From Leeuwenhoekiella polynyae (GTDB lineage: Bacteria > Bacteroidota > Bacteroidia > Flavobacteriales > Flavobacteriaceae): a stretch of 64,000 nt of DNA. The stretch lies in the NCBI RefSeq assembly GCF_042683665.1, contig NZ_JBHUOO010000024.1. One strand, given 5' to 3'. Below are positions 16,851 to 24,404 of this stretch, piece after piece. The translations under genes were made by a program, and so were the position numbers. Every line of letters begins with the position of its first letter. Positions within the stretch are counted from its first letter, which is position 1. The notes beneath the pieces were generated by a model. It ran no database searches and was not told the origin of the DNA. It worked only from the letters and a program-made list of their open reading frames with translations.

Positions 16851-19253
16851 ATGAAGAACAAAATTACAATCGCATTCTTTTTATTAGCTTCAGTGGTTTC
16901 TGCTCAATTTTTGGATAAAAAGGAAAACCTTAAAACTCAAAAAGGATTTTTCTCCTTTCATTATAGCGAAAAGGATGATGCCATTTATCTTGAGGTCACC
17001 GATCTCGATTCAGAATTTATATATGTACACGCTTTAAAAAGTGGTTTGGGTTCTAATGATATTGGTTTAGATCGTGGACAACTAGGGGGTACAGCTTTGG
17101 TAAAGTTTATAAAAGCAGGCAACAAATTACTCTTAGTACAACCCAACCAGGATTACCGTGCACTAACGGATAATGTTGCGGAAAAAGAATCGGTACAGGA
17201 GGCTTTTGCTAAATCTGTTTTATACGGGTTTGAGATCAAGGAAACTAAAGGGGATACTTATGTGATTGATTTAACTCCTTTTTTGATGGAAGATACACAC
17301 GATGTAGCTCAACGATTGAAATCTAATAAAGAAGGTACTTATAAAGTTGATGCATCCAAAAGTGCATTAGCATTAGCGCATACCAAAGCGTTCCCTAAAA
17401 ATGTAGAGTTTGAAGCCTTGCTAACATTCGCCGGCACTCCTGAAGGTCGTAATTTAAGATCTGTAGCTCCAGATGCCTCTTTGGTTTCTGTGGTGCAGCA
17501 TCACTCGTTTGTAGCATTACCGGATGACAACTATGAGCCGCGTGCTTTTGACCCACGTTCCGGCGCAATATTCAGACACTATAAAGACTATGCAAGCCCC
17601 GTGCAAGATCCTATAGATAAACGTATTATTATAAGACACCGGCTTCAAAAGAAAAATCCGGAGCTTGCCGTTAGTGAACCCGTTGAACCTATTGTTTATT
17701 ATTTAGATCCGGGAACTCCGGAGCCTGTTCGTTCTGCATTGTTAGCAGGTGCCCGCTGGTGGAATCAAGCCTATGAAAGCATAGGATATAAAAATGCCTT
17801 TCAGGTCAAGATGCTGCCAGAAGGCGCAGATCCGTTAGATTTACGCTATAACGTGATTCAATGGGTGCATCGCAGTACACGAGGATGGAGTTATGGAGCC
17901 AGTGTTGTAGATCCTCGTACCGGTGAAATCTTAAAAGGTCACGTAAGTTTAGGTAGTCTGCGAATCCGTCAGGATTTTATGATCGCTCAGGCGCTGATGA
18001 ATAAACCCTTTGCAGCGAGTGATGCTGATTATGAACCGATGTTAGCACTGGCTCTTGCACGCATTAGACAACTCTCAGCTCATGAAGTAGGGCATACCCT
18101 AGGTTTTGCTCATAATTTTGCCGCAAGTGTTGCAGATCGCGCTTCGGTGATGGATTATCCACATGCTACAATCCGTCTAAAGAATGATACACTTGATTTT
18201 AGTGATGCGTATGCAGTAGGAATAGGCGATTGGGATAAGGTTACCGTTGCTTACAGTTATGGAGATGTACCAAAAGGAATGACAGCATCCTGGTACCTCA
18301 ACGAAGTGCTGGAGAAAGCGGAAGCAAAGGGCTTGCGTTTTATAACTGATAGCGATGCTCGTTCCTCAACCGGTTCTCATCCTGATGCCCATTTATGGGA
18401 TACTGGTGCAGATGCAACAGCTGAACTGAATGCTGTTTTGGCACTTCGGAAACAAGCGATTGAGAATTTTTCAATAGATAATATTCGCACAGGCGAAAGC
18501 TACAGCACGTTAGAAGATGTCTTTGTTCCTTTGTATTTTTACCACAGGTATCAAACCGAAGCTGCTATTAAGAGCATTGGTGGTTTACGCTACAATTATT
18601 CGGTAAAAGGTGATGACAAGCAGCAGGTTGTAGCTACTGTTTCCGAACACGAACAATTAAAGGCATTACATTCGGTACTGAAAACATTAGATGCTGCATA
18701 TTTAGCAATTCCTAAAGAGAAACTGAGTTTGTTTCCGCCCCGAGCATTTGGTTTTAACCGAACGAGAGAAAGCTTTAAAGGTAATACCGGGATCACCTTT
18801 GATCCCTTAGGAGCACCTGAAACTGCAGCATCCATGACTTTGGATTTTTTACTGAATGCGGAACGGGCTAATCGAATTGTGGCACAACACGCCTGGGATT
18901 CTAAACTGCCCTCCTTTGATGAAGTGCTGGACATTCTTTTAGAACAAACCCTTTACAAAGCGCAAAAAGACGCTTATTTAGCTGAAGTTCAAAATACTAT
19001 TAACTACAGGGTGTTAGCGCATTTAAAACAACTTGCTGTAAATAGTGAAGCAATTCCACAGGTTAAGGCTATAACCTATTCAAAATTCTTAGATTTGACC
19101 ATGAAACTGGCACTGTCTCCAGATGCAAATGACCGGTATATCGCTCAGGAATTAGGTAGGTTTATCAAAGAGCCTGATGCGTTTAAACCTGTAACCGCAC
19201 CTAAGATTCCAGATGGTTCGCCTATTGGAAGTTTTCAATGCCTTAATAACTAA
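16851..19253 (+). CDS. Exported zinc metalloprotease (metzincin, DUF5117/DUF4953 type)
   Basis: An 800-residue protein with a signal peptide (residues 1-18, cut after VSAQ or nearby). An N-terminal beta-rich region (about 25-190) fits DUF5118/DUF5117. The metzincin zinc site is HEVGHTLGFAHN with ligands H411, H415, H421 and catalytic E412. A Met-turn candidate follows at VMDYP (about 435). The C-terminal region has no motif I can assign. It should act in the periplasm or outside the cell. The FabZ-like gene starts 3 bp after its stop codon, an unexpected link between a protease and fatty-acid genes. Confidence 0.87.
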   Translation: MKNKITIAFFLLASVVSAQFLDKKENLKTQKGFFSFHYSEKDDAIYLEVTDLDSEFIYVHALKSGLGSNDIGLDRGQLGGTALVKFIKAGNKLLLVQPNQDYRALTDNVAEKESVQEAFAKSVLYGFEIKETKGDTYVIDLTPFLMEDTHDVAQRLKSNKEGTYKVDASKSALALAHTKAFPKNVEFEALLTFAGTPEGRNLRSVAPDASLVSVVQHHSFVALPDDNYEPRAFDPRSGAIFRHYKDYASPVQDPIDKRIIIRHRLQKKNPELAVSEPVEPIVYYLDPGTPEPVRSALLAGARWWNQAYESIGYKNAFQVKMLPEGADPLDLRYNVIQWVHRSTRGWSYGASVVDPRTGEILKGHVSLGSLRIRQDFMIAQALMNKPFAASDADYEPMLALALARIRQLSAHEVGHTLGFAHNFAASVADRASVMDYPHATIRLKNDTLDFSDAYAVGIGDWDKVTVAYSYGDVPKGMTASWYLNEVLEKAEAKGLRFITDSDARSSTGSHPDAHLWDTGADATAELNAVLALRKQAIENFSIDNIRTGESYSTLEDVFVPLYFYHRYQTEAAIKSIGGLRYNYSVKGDDKQQVVATVSEHEQLKALHSVLKTLDAAYLAIPKEKLSLFPPRAFGFNRTRESFKGNTGITFDPLGAPETAASMTLDFLLNAERANRIVAQHAWDSKLPSFDEVLDILLEQTLYKAQKDAYLAEVQNTINYRVLAHLKQLAVNSEAIPQVKAITYSKFLDLTMKLALSPDANDRYIAQELGRFIKEPDAFKPVTAPKIPDGSPIGSFQCLNN

Positions 19254-19256
19254 ACC

Positions 19257-19712
19257 GTGACCAAAGAAGAAATTGTACGTAAGCTACCTTACACAGACCC
19301 CTTTTTATTTGTAGATAAAATAACAAAGGTTACACAGACCCATATAACAGGCGAATATACCTTTGATGAAAACCATACTTTTTACAAAGGTCACTTTGTG
19401 AATTTTCCGATTACACCGGGAGTTATTTTGCTTGAATGTATGCAACAAATAGGTCTGGTGAGTTTGGGAATCTATTTATTACGGGATAAAGATTTCGATT
19501 TGAAATCGAATTCAACTGTGGCAATGGTAGAAAACGAAGCCCGATTTTACAAGCCGGTTTTTCCTAATGAAAAAGTAACGGTACTCTCTGATTTAGAATA
19601 TTTTAGATTCTTTAAGTTGAAGTCTAAAGTTAAGATGGTGAACGAAGCGGGAGAAACGGTTTGTAGTGGTGTTTTTTCAGGTATTTTAAAACCGGGCGAT
19701 GCAAAATCATAG
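19257..19712 (+). CDS. 3-hydroxyacyl-ACP dehydratase, FabZ-like
   Basis: A 151-residue hot-dog-fold protein. The active-site His is H46 in YKGHF and the acid is E60 in PGVILLECMQQ, as in FabZ. It should remove water from a 3-hydroxyacyl chain on the ACP two genes downstream. The start is GTG at 19257, only 3 bp after the protease stop. The end overlaps the ketosynthase gene by 14 bp, a strong sign of coupled translation. It is not in the usual LpxC/FabZ-LpxA context, so it probably serves a special pathway and not lipid A or bulk fatty acid synthesis. Confidence 0.85.
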   Translation: MTKEEIVRKLPYTDPFLFVDKITKVTQTHITGEYTFDENHTFYKGHFVNFPITPGVILLECMQQIGLVSLGIYLLRDKDFDLKSNSTVAMVENEARFYKPVFPNEKVTVLSDLEYFRFFKLKSKVKMVNEAGETVCSGVFSGILKPGDAKS

Positions 19713-20967
19713 AGTTGTGGTTACCGGTCTCGGGGTTTGCTCCCCGAATGGTGTTGGTGTGCCTGCTTTTAAAGAAGCCCTAGAAAATGGTAAAAGTGGA
19801 ATCCGATTTTACAGGGAACTTGAAAAGCTGAAGTTTTCGTGCCAACTAGGAGGGATGCCCCTCATTTCTGAAGCTGTAAAAGCTCAATACTTTACGCCAC
19901 TCCAATTGCGTAATTTCAATGCAGCCGGAATTCTTTATGGGGTTGCAGCAGGAGTTGAAGCCTGGCAAGATGCAGGTTTGGCAATTGACGAAGAAGCGTG
20001 TGATTTTGAAAGCGGAACCATTTTTGGAGTGGGTACACTGGGTGTAGATAAATACCGCGAAAGCATTTATAAAGTTGACGAAGGGAATACCCGCCGTTTA
20101 GGGAGCACCAGCGTGCAACAGACAATGAGTAGCGGTGTGAGTGCCTATCTTGGCGGAATGCTGGGCTTAGGAAATCTCGTAACCACAAACTCTTCTGCGT
20201 GTACCACAGGAACTGAAGCTGTTTTTATGGCCTATGAGCGTATTAAAGCAGGTAAAGCAACCCGTATGCTTGCCGGAAGCACCAGTGATGGCGGGCCGTA
20301 TGTATGGTGTGGCTTTGATGCCTTGCGCATACTCCCTTCAAAATATAATGATATGCCAACTCAGGCTTCAAGACCTATGGATGCTCATGCTTCTGGCTTT
20401 GTACCCGGTTGTGGTGCAGGAGCCCTTGTTTTAGAAACTTTAGAAAGTGCTCAAAAACGTGGCGCTCCGATTTATGCAGAAATTTTAGGAGGTCACAGCA
20501 ATAGCGGCGGTCAGCGTCAAGAAGGTTCGATGACTGCACCAAACCCTGTAGCGGTTAAGCGGTGTATAACAAAAGCTGTAACTGATTCAGGAATAGCGGC
20601 TTCTCAAATCGATGTGATTAACGGTCACCTCACCGCAACGGCAAAAGATGATTTAGAGATTCAGAATTGGAGTGAAGCCCTGGGGAGATCCGGAGTAGAT
20701 TTTCCCTATATCAATTCGTTAAAAGGTATGACCGGCCATTGCCTGGCAGCTTCCGGCAGTATTGAGTGCGTGGCTTCAGTCTTAGAATTGAAGCATCAAT
20801 TTTTATTTCCGAATATCAATTTGCAAAACGTTCATCCTGAGATCGAAAAAGTAATTTCGACCTCAAGAATTCCTACCCAAAAGACAGATTTAAACTTTAA
20901 TATTCTGGCAAAAGCGAGTTTTGGTTTTGGGGATGTTAACTGTTGTCTTATTTTTAGCAAAATTTAA
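19699..20967 (+). CDS. Beta-ketoacyl-ACP synthase, FabF-like
   Basis: A 422-residue thiolase-fold condensing enzyme with the full Cys-His-His set: C168 in SSACTTG, H310 in INGHLTATAKDD, and H347 in KGMTGHCLAASG. The second motif reads GHLTAT where standard FabF has AHGTST, and the N-terminal part is divergent, so this is a specialised branch and not housekeeping FabF. It overlaps the FabZ-like gene by 14 bp and is followed by an ACP gene. The three form a mini-cluster for an acyl chain, possibly a lipid or polyene. The product is unknown. Confidence 0.86.
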   Translation: MQNHRVVVTGLGVCSPNGVGVPAFKEALENGKSGIRFYRELEKLKFSCQLGGMPLISEAVKAQYFTPLQLRNFNAAGILYGVAAGVEAWQDAGLAIDEEACDFESGTIFGVGTLGVDKYRESIYKVDEGNTRRLGSTSVQQTMSSGVSAYLGGMLGLGNLVTTNSSACTTGTEAVFMAYERIKAGKATRMLAGSTSDGGPYVWCGFDALRILPSKYNDMPTQASRPMDAHASGFVPGCGAGALVLETLESAQKRGAPIYAEILGGHSNSGGQRQEGSMTAPNPVAVKRCITKAVTDSGIAASQIDVINGHLTATAKDDLEIQNWSEALGRSGVDFPYINSLKGMTGHCLAASGSIECVASVLELKHQFLFPNINLQNVHPEIEKVISTSRIPTQKTDLNFNILAKASFGFGDVNCCLIFSKI

Positions 20968-20983
20968 TTTCGCTCGAGCGAAA
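20968..20983. other. Perfect 16-bp palindrome TTTCGCTCGAGCGAAA
   Basis: Starts right after the ketosynthase stop codon and ends 11 bp before the ACP start. It may form a small hairpin that tunes ACP expression relative to the enzymes, or be a protein-binding site. There is no T run after it, so it is not a terminator. Confidence 0.5.
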
Positions 20984-20994
20984 AAACTACATGT

Positions 20995-21246
20995 ATGAGT
21001 CAGGATATATACCCTAAACTTAAAGAGATAATCAAACCCTATTTACCGGAAGACGTTAATCCTGATGCCATTTCTACAGAGAGTCATTTGGTAACGGATC
21101 TCAATATAAACTCTACACACCTTGTAGATATCGTCTTAGATGTAGAGGATGCCTTTGACATTACCATTGAAGATGATGAGCTGGACAACATGGAAACGGT
21201 AGATGCTTCTATTGCCCTAATCGAGCAAAAGTTAGCAACACGTTAA
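20995..21246 (+). CDS. Acyl carrier protein
   Basis: An 83-residue acidic four-helix carrier. The attachment serine for 4'-phosphopantetheine is S40 in DLNINSTHLVDI, where the usual DSL is replaced by NST. Helix II-III acidic residues (VEDAFDITIEDDELDNMETV) fit an ACP. An ATG four bases upstream (20991) is out of frame, so 20995 is the start. It lies 27 bp after the ketosynthase gene and is the third member of the mini-cluster. The altered DSL points to a dedicated carrier and not the main AcpP. Confidence 0.88.
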   Translation: MSQDIYPKLKEIIKPYLPEDVNPDAISTESHLVTDLNINSTHLVDIVLDVEDAFDITIEDDELDNMETVDASIALIEQKLATR

Positions 21247-21328
21247 AATCTTATTTGTAGTGCGTTAAGGGGCGTTAAAGTCCCTTCTCCATAGGGATTA
21301 TTCTGTTATATTTCTTGTAAAAACCATT

Positions 21329-21925
21329 ATGCAAGAACTTACAAAAATTACCCCTACAGATTATGACGTTATAGATGTGATCAAAACACGCTGGAGTCCA
21401 CGTGCTTTTGACGATGTGCCTGTTTCTGAATCTGAAGTTAAACAACTTTTAGAAGCCGGTAGATGGGCTTCTAGTTCTTACAACCAGCAACCCTGGCGTA
21501 TTATTTATGGGATTAAAGGAGATGCGGTTTATGACCGTATACTAGCGTGTTTGATTCCATTCAATCAAGATTGGGCTACGCATGCTCCAGTCTTGATGGT
21601 TACCGCTTATAAAAAGACAAATTTTGATGGAGACGCATATTTTCACGCCCTGCATGATTTAGGACTTTTTATGGGGAATCTTGTGATTCAAGCCAATCAT
21701 AACGGTATTGCTGTGCATCAAATGGGCGGTATAGATCAAGAAAAAGCACATCAAGAATTTGAGTTTACCTCAGATTTTGGGATCGCTACTGCTGTTGCTA
21801 TTGGTCGGTATGGTGGAGATCCTGATCAATTGTCTGATGATTTAAAAGAGCAAGAACTTGAAAAAATGCGGGAACGTAAACCGGTTGACGCCTTTGCTTT
21901 TAATGGTAATTTTCAATCTAAATAA
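21329..21925 (+). CDS. Nitroreductase-family FMN oxidoreductase
   Basis: A 198-residue flavin reductase. The N-terminal IKTRWSPRAFDD segment (about 18-29) carries the FMN-phosphate-binding RxSxRxF pattern, followed by EAGRWASSSYNQQPWR (about 47-62), as in the NfsB/nitroreductase family. Uses NAD(P)H to reduce nitro, quinone or enone compounds; the true substrate is unknown. It is 82 bp from the ACP gene and its stop overlaps the start of the next small exported protein by one base. Confidence 0.85.
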   Translation: MQELTKITPTDYDVIDVIKTRWSPRAFDDVPVSESEVKQLLEAGRWASSSYNQQPWRIIYGIKGDAVYDRILACLIPFNQDWATHAPVLMVTAYKKTNFDGDAYFHALHDLGLFMGNLVIQANHNGIAVHQMGGIDQEKAHQEFEFTSDFGIATAVAIGRYGGDPDQLSDDLKEQELEKMRERKPVDAFAFNGNFQSK

Positions 21926-22302
21926 TGAAGACTATGTTACGAACTCTATGTATTTCGGTATTGATTTTTGCAGGAGTAGCGGCTCAGGCTCAAATTCAAT
22001 ATTTAGAACAAAAACCCGCACATATTGAGAAAACTGCAGATTCTCTGACTAAGATCTATTCTACCAAGTTGGGGATGACGCCTAAGCAAGATCTGTTGTT
22101 TAAGACTAACGTTGCCGACTATTTATTGATGCGGGAACAGGTAGCCAAAGCATACACCGGGAACCGAAAACTTGACGAACTTTATAAAGCCAGTCTTGAA
22201 GAGAGTGGTGCTATGAGCGAGGTATTGACTGAATACCAATTTGAATTGTATGAAAAAATAAAGCCCTCTATTCAACCCGTTGCTGTAGTGGAAAAAGATT
22301 GA
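21925..22302 (+). CDS. Small exported protein of unknown function
   Basis: A 125-residue protein with a clear signal peptide (residues 1-23, ending AQAQ). The mature part is helical and charged, with a LGMTPKQDLLFK segment near residue 49 that resembles the LTxxQ-type repeats of Spy/CpxP-like periplasmic proteins, but this likeness is weak. The start ATG overlaps the nitroreductase stop (TAATG), so the two are translated together. A strong terminator follows. Confidence 0.7.
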   Translation: MKTMLRTLCISVLIFAGVAAQAQIQYLEQKPAHIEKTADSLTKIYSTKLGMTPKQDLLFKTNVADYLLMREQVAKAYTGNRKLDELYKASLEESGAMSEVLTEYQFELYEKIKPSIQPVAVVEKD

Positions 22303-22323
22303 TTCTAAGGTCAGTACACTTTA

Positions 22324-22362
22324 TAAAAAAAGCGGATCATTCAAAATGACCCGCTTTTTTAT
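22324..22362. terminator. Bidirectional terminator
   Basis: AAAAAGCGG-TCAT pairs with ATGA-CCGCTTTTT around a short loop, with A and T runs on the two sides. It lies between two convergent genes and can end both transcripts. Confidence 0.8.
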
Positions 22363-22376
22363 GCTTAAAACAGTTA

Positions 22377-22859
22377 TTAGTTGTGATCGCCTTCATCGGG
22401 CTTATCAATAAAACGTTCCTTTTTTGTCGTGCTACTGATCGTAGGATCTTCGTGCATCATTTTTTTATCTAAACCGGCACTGTCAACACCCAAAAACTCC
22501 TGAGCCTGGGTAGGATTAGTAACCTGTTTTACATCGTCTTGATGAATGATAATGGGATGTGCAAAAAGCTCCGGACGATTTTTGATGATATTGATGTAAT
22601 CATTCTCATCATAATCCGCTGTTTTCAGTTCGTCATCATCACTAACATCTTCAAAACTAAACAGCTCTTTAAGGGGCTTATTCAATTCATCTGCTAATTC
22701 TGCCCATTGCGTCCCGGTAAGGGGCGTTTTTGCAATATCTATAGTTTGTAGCTCTTTATCTTTTACAGCAGCAATATGCGCGTTTGTGCGCTCACCCGTA
22801 CGGGTGGTACTGCTGTAAATGAGCGTGATCTGGTTTTCGTCTCTTGCTATACTTTTCAT
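22377..22859 (-). CDS. ArsC-like thioredoxin-fold protein without the catalytic cysteine
   Basis: A 160-residue protein. Its order of segments follows ArsC: TLIYSSTTRTGERT (12-25) lines up with KIYHNPRCSKSRE, ELADELNKPLKELF with the helix before the second Arg, and IIKNRPELFAHPIIIH with VENPKLIERPIVI. By this alignment the catalytic Cys is R20 and the ERP arginine is a histidine. The whole protein has no cysteine. It cannot be a thiol reductase and may be a binding or regulatory relative, as Spx is of ArsC. A polar tail of about 45 residues is added. It lies 9 bp downstream of the HPF-like gene, so the two are probably one transcript. The fold call is by eye and should be tested. Confidence 0.6.
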   Translation of the reverse strand: MKSIARDENQITLIYSSTTRTGERTNAHIAAVKDKELQTIDIAKTPLTGTQWAELADELNKPLKELFSFEDVSDDDELKTADYDENDYINIIKNRPELFAHPIIIHQDDVKQVTNPTQAQEFLGVDSAGLDKKMMHEDPTISSTTKKERFIDKPDEGDHN

Positions 22860-22868
22860 ATCTAATTT

Positions 22869-23171
22869 TTAATGAGACTTCATTTTAGCTTTTCGTTTTT
22901 GCAACTGAATGTTGAGTTCCCGGGTAGCTTCTTTTACCGACTCGTGAAAACTCTTAGAACTGTGATCAGCAAATAATCTGGGTCCCGGTGCACTCAGTCT
23001 GATTCCGGCAATTTTCCCCGTTTCGTCACTTGAGGTATTTTCGGTTTTAAAGAAAATATCTGCGCGTACGATAAAGTCGTATTTGTTAGCTAATTTATCC
23101 AATTGCTCTTTTGTAAATTCTTCTAATGCAGCACTTGCAGCCACATCGTGATATTCAAAGTTATAGTTCAT
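22869..23171 (-). CDS. HPF/RaiA-family ribosome-associated factor
   Basis: A 100-residue protein with the beta-alpha-beta-beta-beta-alpha plan of the sigma-54 modulation/ribosome hibernation family: EFTKEQLDKLANKYDFIVRADIFF (start to about 43), then SAPGPRLFADHSSKSFHESVKEATRELNIQLQKRK (the basic C-terminal helix; both shown only in part here). Expected to bind the 30S decoding region in stationary phase. The short form lacks the extra dimerisation domain. It is the first gene of a pair with the Cys-free ArsC-like protein. Confidence 0.78.
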   Translation of the reverse strand: MNYNFEYHDVAASAALEEFTKEQLDKLANKYDFIVRADIFFKTENTSSDETGKIAGIRLSAPGPRLFADHSSKSFHESVKEATRELNIQLQKRKAKMKSH

Positions 23172-23275
23172 AAAAGTTTCTTTTTATAATGTAACCTTAA
23201 AGTTAACGAAAGCCGGATGCCTTTCAATACATTTTAGGCTTTCTTTGACACCTTTACGTTAATGAAACTTAAATT

Positions 23276-24253
23276 TTAAGGTAGTTCTTCTGCTTTGCCT
23301 GTTTCTGCTTCGGGTTCCTCACCGCCATTGATGTACATGGAAGCTAGAATACCACCTCCTAATGCTAAAACGATTACGCCAAGCGAAACCCACTCCGGGA
23401 TTTCAATCATATGCGAGAAAATCATTTTTAATCCTACAAACGCGAGAATTACCACAAGACTGTAATGAATGTATTGAAACTTCTGAAGCATTCTGGATAT
23501 CAAGAAATACATAGAACGCAATCCTAATATTGCGAGAATGTTTGAGGTGAATACTAAAAATGGGTCTGCTGTAATCGCCAGGATAGCCGGAATGCTGTCT
23601 AAGGCAAAAAGAATATCGGTAAGTTCTATAACAATCAAAGCTAAGAAAAGGGGCGTAGCTGCTTTTTTTCCTTGTTCTTTGATGAAAAAGTCATGACCTT
23701 CCATTTTCGTAGTAACCGGAAAAAGCTTTTTTACTGCTTTATAAACTGTAGAATCCTGCGGATCGTAATCGCTATCATCAGACTTGAGCATTCGATATGC
23801 CGTAAAAAGTAAGAACCCACCAAAAACGTAAATAATCCATTCAAATTTATTGATGAGTGCTACACCAAAAACGATCATGAGTGCTCTAAAAATAATAGCT
23901 CCCAGAATTCCCCAGAACAAGACGCGGTGCTGGTATTTAGGCGGAATTTTAAAAGAAGAAAAGATCACAGCAATCACAAATACGTTGTCTATACTGAGGG
24001 ATAATTCTATGAGGTAACCGGTGATGTATTTCAACACGGCGCTATCTGGACTCAAACCTGTAGGGTTTTCTACCAATTCAGCATTAAAAAGCCAGTAGAT
24101 CACGCCGCTAAAAGCCATTGCAATCGTAAACCAAACCGCGGTCCAGATCCCCGCTTCTTTACTTTTTATAACATGGTCATTTTTATTAAAAACACCCAGA
24201 TCGAGTGCAAGGCAAATTAAAATGAAAGCGATAAAAAGTCCCCAGACGAGCAT
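23276..24253 (-). CDS. TerC-family integral membrane protein
   Basis: A 325-residue protein with about nine membrane segments and the two TerC signature motifs: ELSLSIDNVFV near residue 85 and ELTDILFALDSIPA near residue 210, whose acidic residues sit in the membrane and are likely metal-binding. The family includes TerC and Alx, linked to tellurite resistance and to manganese export during secretion. The ATG at 24253 is preferred over a TTG two codons earlier. The C-terminus is short and acidic. No ter operon is nearby, so a manganese or pH role is more likely than tellurite. Confidence 0.88.
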   Translation of the reverse strand: MLVWGLFIAFILICLALDLGVFNKNDHVIKSKEAGIWTAVWFTIAMAFSGVIYWLFNAELVENPTGLSPDSAVLKYITGYLIELSLSIDNVFVIAVIFSSFKIPPKYQHRVLFWGILGAIIFRALMIVFGVALINKFEWIIYVFGGFLLFTAYRMLKSDDSDYDPQDSTVYKAVKKLFPVTTKMEGHDFFIKEQGKKAATPLFLALIVIELTDILFALDSIPAILAITADPFLVFTSNILAILGLRSMYFLISRMLQKFQYIHYSLVVILAFVGLKMIFSHMIEIPEWVSLGVIVLALGGGILASMYINGGEEPEAETGKAEELP

Positions 24254-24404
24254 ATACAATTGAATTAGTTAAGCTGTTTTATAATTGCACAAAGTTACTA
24301 TAGTTTACAGGCCTTCAAGAGGTTTAGGTTCTAAATTGCTGTTAAATAATTGTAGGTGTATATGCTTCTCTATAATTTAATGGGGAATCCAAAAAAAAAC
24401 GGTA

